This document shows, piece by piece, positions 25,101-34,100 of a stretch of DNA of 64,000 nt. The position numbers were made by a program, and so were the translations under genes. The notes under the pieces were generated by a model. The model worked only from the letters and a program-made list of their open reading frames with translations, had not been told where the DNA came from and ran no database searches. This DNA comes from Megalobrama amblycephala (lineage: Eukaryota > Chordata > Actinopteri > Cypriniformes > Xenocyprididae): NCBI RefSeq assembly GCF_018812025.1, contig NC_063061.1, forward strand, positions 34,023,640-34,087,639. The letters run 5' to 3'. Position 1 is the first letter of the stretch; each line of letters starts with the position of its first letter.

Positions 25101-28100
25101 ACAGTATGGTGGTGTGGACGAAGGGGTAAGGTTGCTGTGCCTGCCTTGTGACCTTTGATCTTTTAGTGAGATGTTTACATTGACCAGTGGGTGGAATTAG
25201 AGGAAAGATACAGCCACGCACCTATTCAGTCCAAGCTCAAATTAGAGAAATGCTGTGAATAAATAAGGTCCGATTTTAGGCTAGAATAAGTATTGCAGAA
25301 TGTCCACAAACTCACAGCTCTTTAGCACCACCATGTGATTAAGATCAGCATGGAAACTACTGGCTGTCAGAGAGAACTAATGTGGAAAAAACAGCAGCTC
25401 GAGTGTTCAGAGGATCGATACATTAATGTAGACAGGAACAGGATATGAGAGAGAGCGAGAGAGAGAGAGAGGGCACATAAGGACATATGCAAACCACATC
25501 TCTCAGATCAACCAGAATCAGATTTTAAAGATAAGCCATGCAAGATAACAGTTTGTTTTATGAGAACCATTTAATGTTGTTGTTGGCATTGGACTGAATA
25601 GGTTCAGTTAATCATTGATCTTAGATTTAAGTAGCTCATCTGGTTTACCTTCGATAAACATTTGAGTTGACAGCTGATTGGCTCATTACCAAAGTCTGCT
25701 AGCCAACCAGATGACAGGAGCAGAAGAATCTTTATTAGTCAGTTGATGTGATTGGATGTGGCCTGGTTTGACCCGTGCCATTTATACATATGCATATTTG
25801 TTTATGTATCTGCAGATTCTAAGAGTACAGTGTTGTGTTTTTAAGGTTTGTCTGTCTTCCTTCTCTGTCTCCTCTCAGGGTTCGAATCCTGAGGACTTCA
25901 GTCATCTTCCTCCAGAGCAAAGAAGGAAGAAGCTTCAGGCGAAGATTGACGACATCAATAAAGACATACAGAAAGAGATGGACCAGAGGTATACTGGCCA
26001 AACACACAAATAACAGAAACACAAACTCGTATATCTTGCTATAAAAAAAATCCTAAAGGATACATTGAGAGTATTAAAGGATTAGTTCACTTCAGTATTC
26101 AAATTTCCTGATAATTTACTCACCCCCATGTCATCCCAGATGTTCATGTCTTTCTTTCTTTAGTCAAAAAGAAATTAAGGTTTTTGAGGAAAACATTCCA
26201 GGATTTTTCTCCATATAGTGGACTTCACTGGGGTACAACGGGTTGAAGATCCAAATTGCAGTTTCAGTGCAGCTTCAAATTTGAGTAAATTATCAGGAAA
26301 ATTTAATTTAGAAGTGAATTAAAACTTTAATATTTGCACAAAAAAAAAACCCTAAAGGAACCCAATTGGATTTTTTGGTATAATTAAAAAAAAAAAAAAT
26401 TCTATGGATCCCTGGGAATTTTCTTATCGGATTCCAACATGACATCATTTTTAAGAATACATGGTTTCCAATTGCACTATTATTATAACCAAAAGAATAA
26501 AATACCTCTTTTGGACAACACAATTGTATTTAAATAAAATCTTTTGGGATTTTAAAACCTATTTATATGGAAGAGGATTAGGGCCAAGTAATAATAAAAA
26601 AATAAAACCATCTCCAGATTAAAGTTGTTAAATTTCGAGGAAAAACTCATTACATTACGAGAAAAAAGTCGAGATAAAATGTTGAGAATAAACTTGTTAA
26701 ATTATGAGAAAAAACTCGTTAAATTTCAAGAAAAAAGTCGAAATAAAATGTTGAGAATATACTCGTTAAATTACGAGAAAAAACTCATTAAATTTCAAGA
26801 AAAAAGTCGAGATAAAATGTTTGAACAAATTCGTTAAATTATGAGAAAAAAGTCATAATTCTCATAATTTAACGTCTTTTTTCTCATATTTTAACGAGTT
26901 TTTTCTCGTAATTTAATGACTTTATTCTCAACATTTTATCTCGACTTTTTTCTTGAAATTTAACGAGTTTTTTCTCGTAATTTAATGAGTTTATTCTCAA
27001 CATTTTATTTCGACTTTTTTCTCGAAATTTAACAACTTTTATCTCGAGATGGTTTTATTTTTTCCTCTTTAACCATCTTTAATTTTCCAGCAGCACAGCA
27101 TTACTCAATAAAATATGAAATGAGTTTTGATAAAGACAATAAACAATATTCAGTAGGAAGAATAAAGAATCCTTTAGGATCTTATTTGATTCTTTAGCAG
27201 GATTTTTATTTGATTCTGTTGGGATTTAAAAAAATATATATTTTGACTAGGCTAGGGTTTGATAGGATTTATTCAGCAAAAATGTGTATTTTTTTGTGTA
27301 TTTTTTTTTTTCTTGGCAGAGATGCTTTGACTAAAATGAAGGAAGTGTATATAAAGAACCCACAGATGGGGGATCCCAACAGCGTGGATCCTCGGTTAGG
27401 AGAGATCGCCCAAAACATTGAGAAACTGCAAGCGGAGGCACAGAAATTTGAGGTGTGTGTAAATGAACATCTTCAAATATATACTGTAGCACAGGCCTGG
27501 ATGAGTAGTTCAGTTCAGTGAAAATGAGTGTGTGTGTGTGCTCTAGGGCTGGTTAGCGGAGGTCGAAGGAAGGATGCCGGTGAAGAGTGACCCTCCACGG
27601 CGGACAAGCGTCCTATACGAGACCCAGAACAGCACGCCACCCACCAACAACAACTGTGCACAGGATAGAGAGAGGTACACACTCACACACACATACACAC
27701 ACGTTGTGTACCTGTACTTGTGAGGACTACCTTAGCTCCGCCCACAATGGAATTTTCATTTCATTAAAATCCATTAAATATGTATTTATCTTAATGTTCT
27801 ATGCATTTTATTGAGTTACTCTTTGAATTATATTTTATTCTCATTGACTTTTAACATTAATATTAATGGTCCCTTAAGAGTGTAATAAAGCAAATATATG
27901 CACATACTTTCAAAACAGTTGCTATAGTTATTGTCTACGTGTGTGTGCGTGTGTGCGTGTGTGTGATGGAGCAGTCCGGATGGCAGTTATACAGAGGAAC
28001 CGAGTTCTGAGGTCCAGAGTAAACCAGAGGTCCAACCAGAACCAGCGGAGTCCGGAGATGAATTTGATGACCCAGACGAAGAAATGCTACCGACCATCGG

Positions 28101-31100
28101 CACCTGCAAAGCCCTCTACCCGTTTGAAGGTATTTCATGTATAAAATGTGCATAAACAAATATTTATAGGAAAAAAAAAGGGCTTTGCTTCAAACCTAGT
28201 GAGTTGTCTTGCTGTCTACTTAGGGAGATTCCTGATAAGACAGCATCTTAGGTGAAATTATACAAACCCGAATCCAAAAAAGTTGGGACACTGTACAAAT
28301 TGTGAATAAAAAAGGAATGCAATAATTTACAAATCTCATAAACATATTTTATTCGCAATAGAATATAGATTACATATCAGATGTTGAAAGTGAGACATTT
28401 TGAAATGTCATGCCAAATATTGGCTCATTTTGGATTTCATGAGAGCTACACATTCCAAAAAAGTTGGGACAGGTAGCAATAAGATTCAGAGAATCTGGAA
28501 CAATCTCTGTGCGTAAGGGTCAAGGCCGGAAAACCACACTGGATGCCCGTGATCTTCAGGCCCTTAGATGGCACTGCATCACATACAGGAATGCTACTGT
28601 AATGGAAATCACAACATGGGCTCAGGAATACTTCCAGAAAACATTGTCGGTGAACACAATCCACCGTGCCATTCGCCGTTGCCGGCTAAAACTCTATAGG
28701 TCAAAAAAGAAGCCGTATCTAAACATGATCCAGAAGCGCAGGCGTTTTCTCTGGGCCAAGGCTCATTTAAAATGGACTGTGGCAAAGTGGAAAACTGTTC
28801 TGTGGTCAGACTAATCAAAATTTGAAGTTCTTTTTGGAAAACTGGGACGCCATGTCATCCGGACTAAAGAGGACAAGGACAACCCAAGTTGTTATCAGCG
28901 CTCAGTTCAGAAGCCTGCATCTCTGATGGTATGGGGTTGCATGAGTGCGTGTGGCATGGGCAGCTTACACATCTGGAAAGGCACCATCAATGCTGAAAGG
29001 TAAATTCAAGTTCTAGAACACCATGTGCTCCCATCCAGACGTCATCTCTTTCAGGAAAGACCTTGCATTTTCCAACATGACAATGCCAGACCACATACTG
29101 CATCAATTACAACATCATGGCTGCGTAGAAGAAGGATCCGGGTAAATGGCCAGCCTGCAGTCCAGATCCTTAACCCATAGAAAACATTTGGCGCATTATA
29201 AAGAGGAAGATGCGACAAAGAAGACCTAAGACAGTTGAGCAACTAGAAGCCTGAATTAGACAAGAATGGGACAACATTCCTATTCCTAAACTTGAGCAAC
29301 TTGTCTCCTCAGTCCCCAGACGTTTGCAGACTGTTATAAAAAGAAGAGAGGATGCCACACAGTGGTAAACATGGCCTTTTTTGAGATGTGTTGATGCCAT
29401 GAAATTTAAAATCAACTTATTTTTCCCTTAAAATGATACATTTTCTCAGTTTAAACATTTGATGTGTCATCTATGTTGTATTCTGAATAAAATATTGAAA
29501 TTTGAAACTTCCACATCATTGCATTCTGTTTTTATTCACAATTTGCACAGTGTCCCAACTTTTTTGGAATGGGGATTGTACTTGCTGCATTTATTGGATC
29601 TAACATACAGTAAAAACAGTAATATTATGAAACATTATTACAATTTAAAAGAACTGTTTTCTATTTGAATATATTTTAAAATGTAATTCATTCACTTTTC
29701 TCTGTAGGTCATAATGAAGGCACCATCGCAGTAGCAGAGGGTGAGCTGTTGTATGTAATAGAGGAAGACAAAGGTGACGGATGGACACGTGTTAGAAGAA
29801 ACGAGGAAGAGGAGGGTTACGTCCCCACATCCTACGTCGAGGTCTTTCTGGACTCCAACGCCAAAGGTGCCATAACCTACATATGACCGAGAGCTTTAGG
29901 TCCTGTGATCTCATGAGTGTGTTTGTGTATATGAACACTAAAGGACACATCTAGGGTGTGTGTTTAATCCTGACTCTCTCCAAGCTAAGAAAGTGACTGT
30001 TTTTTGTTAATGGGCAGACTTTTTTCTGAAACTGAATGACTAAATGATTGTACTGTATGTGTCTTAGCACATGATGGTTTTAGATATTAGTCCACCATAG
30101 TTTAATATGGCGGTAGTATCTTGTCATATTGAATAGCAGTGCATGTTAGATAACTCCAGTAAAATGTGTAAAAACACACATATACGAGGAGATACATGCA
30201 AGTTTTTGTACCGTTTTCATATGTAAAGTAATTGTAAATTAACTTAAGGTCCAGCCTAGATCATGGAGAAAAATGTCAAATTAGGGGCCGTTCACACAGA
30301 ATGCATTTTTCCATTCCACTGCTCTACTTTTTTATTGTTTTTAAATGTAAACCCATGCTAGACAGACATCTCACATCTTTTGCAGCATCTCACATATGAC
30401 ATGGCGTAAAAACACGGCGCTCAGGTTAAAATAAGTTCAACTCCTAAAGAACGAGTCTCTAGACCATTTTTTCTGCTCACTTTTTTAACCGCAAAAACCG
30501 TTCTGTGTGAACCGGCCCTTATGCTGGTGTTGATCATCACACATTGACATCAGTAATAATGAACAGTTTACAAGTAGCATAAATAAGTAGAATTACTTTA
30601 GTAAACCATCATCATGCCTTTGAATATATCTGTGAAAAGCACATCATTTGCTAATACGTGTTAGAGACTGCCGTTATGGACCTTTAGCTGTATTATTTGT
30701 TCACACTTTGTTCAAACTTAGTACATACTTTACACTGAAAAAATTGGTGTAGAAACATTTTTCACTCTGAAATTGCTAAGTACTATAACACATTGAAGTA
30801 AACATGAAATTGTGTAGTAAGACTTCAATAATCTTTAAGGTTCAAAAAATCTTTTTTTACTGTGTATAGATGATATTATGGAAGCTTGTTCCCGCCACTA
30901 AATAAAAAAATAAAAAAGGTAATTGAGACATTCATCTCATAATTCTGACGTTTTTCTCAGAATTGTGAGATTAAAACTCGCAATTGTGTTATAAAATCAG
31001 AATTGCGAGATACAAATTCAGATTTCCGACTTTTTTCTTGCAATTGCGAGTTTTTATCACAATTCTGACATTATATCATGCAATTCTGACTATATCTCAC

Positions 31101-34100
31101 AATTCTGACTTTATATCACGTAATTCTGACTTTATAACTCGCAATTCTGACTTTATAACTCGCAATTCTGACTTTATAACTCGCAATTCTGACTTTATAT
31201 CACGTAATTCTGACTTTATATCATGTAATTCTGACTTTATAACTCGCAATTCTGACTTTATATCCGCAATTCTGACTTTATAACTCGCAATTCTGACTTT
31301 ATATCCGCAATTCTGACTTTATAACTCGCAATTCTGACTTTACATCCGCAATTCTGACTTTATATCACGCAATTCTGACTTTATAACTCGCAATTCTGAC
31401 TTTATATCACGTAATTCTGACTTTATATCACATAATTCTGACTTTATAACTCGCAATTCTGACTTTATAACAAGCAATTCTGACTTTATAACTCGCAATT
31501 CTGACTTTATTTTAGGCAATTCTGACTTTATATCCGCAATTCTGACTTTATATCACGCAATTCTGACTTTATATCACGCAATTCTGACTTTATAACTCGC
31601 AATTCTGACTTTATAACTCGCAATTCTGACTTTATATCACGTAATTCTGACTTTATATCATGTAATTCTGACTTTATAACTCGCAATTCTGACTTTATAT
31701 CCGCAATTCTGACTTTATATCTCGCAATTCTGACTTTATATCCGCAATTCTGACTTTATATCACGCAATTCTGACTTTATATCCGCAATTCTGACTTTAT
31801 ATCACGCAATTCTGACTTTATAACTCGTAATTCTGACTTTATATCTCGCAATTCTGACTTAATAGCCGCAATTCTGACTTTATAACTCGCAATTCTGACT
31901 TTATATCCGCAATTCTGACTTTATAACTCGCAATTCTGACTTTATATCATGCAATTCTGACTTTATATCCGCAATTCTGACTTTATAACTCGCAATTCTG
32001 ACTTTATATCTCGCAATTCTGACTTCATATCACGCAATTCTGACTTTATATCACGCAATTCTGAGATAAAAAGTTGCAATTACCTTTTCTATTTTTTATT
32101 TCATGGCAGAAACAAGATTCCATATGATATAGATATTCATAACAATAAGAAATGACCCTGGAAATACAAAATGCAACTATTTAAATGAGTAAAATCCATA
32201 GACTGTATAAAATAATGGACGTAATGTCCATGACGTCACCCGTAGGTTTCAGAAGAGCATTTTTGAAGCCCAAAGTGGGCGGAGCCGGCCGTCGCCATCT
32301 TGGCAGAGCATCACCGGATATTTGAAAATGGGCAAAGAGCCAGGATGTGGGTTGAATTAGCTGAGGTGATGTGACGGCTAACAGACAGCAGATAAATGGC
32401 TAGAAGTGACAATCCACCTGTCACTCAAGTGGCCACACCCTTAATTATGCAGAACTTTAAGGCTTAATATTGTTGTTATTAAAAAAATTCACTCCTTCAC
32501 AGTTGTCATGAAGGACAAAATTAGCTATAGCTACAGACCAAAACCATTTTTTGTATCAGGCTGTAGTAAACATTTTTTCTGCTGTAAAGTTGGGCATTTT
32601 AACATAGGGGGTCTATGGGATTGACTCCCTTTTGGAGCCTGTCTCTAGCGGCCAGTCGATGAATTGCAGTTTAAGTCACTTCTGTGTTGGATTCAAGAGA
32701 GAGACCAGAAGGTTGCTGCTTCGTAAAATCATCGATCACATAACAAAAATCACGATCACACAGTTTGAGTCACGACGACTCGATCAGGTTTGGTGCTCCT
32801 GATCTTTATTCCTGACTGAGAGCTGCCATTTTAGCTATGAAATGTGACGTATGAAACGTTTCTGAATGTTTCCTCACAGAGCTGTTTTCCTGGAGAAGGG
32901 TTTATCTTTCTGAGGGTGAGATGGAGTACTAGTTGAGTGCATTAACTGTGTGTGATGAAGAGATTTTGAATCAAGCTGTTGAAGTGTTGAAATTAGACCT
33001 TTAGTATTTCAGTTTAAACAAGCATGAACCTACTAACAAGTTATAAAATTCTGCAAAATGACGTGTACACACACACAAAAAACATCCAGTTCACAAACCA
33101 ACAGAGAGATAACCTACATGCTGATGTAATTATTGATAAAAACATACTAAACTTCATCTGAGTGCTCTGTTTCTGCAAACCTGACTGTTTGAGTGAGTTT
33201 TTGCCGGTTTTGCTCTGCATAAATGCATGTTTGAGTGTGTTTCAGTCCACATTTGTTCTTGAATTCAACCAAGAAAATTGAATTACTCTTACCAGCAAAT
33301 CATGCATATTATAAATCATGCTACACACAATCCTATGTGTTTATGTTGTCATTTTCCAGGCCATTTTGTAATTGTACAGCTCATATAAGCATAATGTTAC
33401 GTGTGTGTTTTTGGGGGGTGCATTCAACTGGGCTTTTCACTCTTGTAATCATGGTCATTTTTAACCTTGGATTATCTTGTTCCGTATTTCACACTGTTTA
33501 TCCTGGGTTAATCAGTGTGTACATTTCTCAAAGAGCCTACTCTGATCTGATTGGTCAGATGGTCCAGTCTGTTGTGATTAGCTGGCATTATGCAAATTTG
33601 TTAGATTATGTGGGTATGTAACAGGAAGTGAGGTTGGAATTACTGATGACTCGTTTCAGCAGTTCAGAATCGATTCTTTCTTTTAGGAGAAAATAACTCA
33701 ATTTATCTGCACTTTAATCTTTGAAACTTTGTAATATTCGAAAAAAGCATAATATGGGCACTTTAAAAATAATTGTCGTTAATAGTAATAAAGCTGAAAT
33801 AAAGTCAAATATATATATTAGATGAAAAACTTAAACTTAAAGGTTCAGTGTGTAAATTTTAGTGGCATCTAGCGGTGAGGTTGCGAATTGCAACCAATGG
33901 CTCAGTCCACTGCTCACCCCTCCCTTTCGAAGCATATAGAGAAGCTACGGTGGCCGACACAGGACAAAGATGTCATCGTCTGAGACAGCAGAGAGTAGCC
34001 AGTCAAGCAAACACACTCTGTAGAGCAGTTTGTCCATTTAGGGCTACTGTAGAAACACGGCGGTGCAAAATGGCGACTTCCATGTAAGGGGACCTGCGGT

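Noticed and set aside
30984..31283. 99-codon frame of NSDFITR-type repeats
   Set aside because: It is a translation of the 20-22-bp array inside the TATGGA-ended element and has no gene structure.
30900..32110. Possible CRISPR-like array (regularly spaced 20-22-bp repeats)
   Set aside because: Units are contiguous without unique spacers, the genome is eukaryotic, and the array is enclosed by transposon ends.
33235..33621. 128-codon + frame in the last fnbp1 intron
   Set aside because: Low-complexity hydrophobic residues, no splice support in the right phase, no family match.
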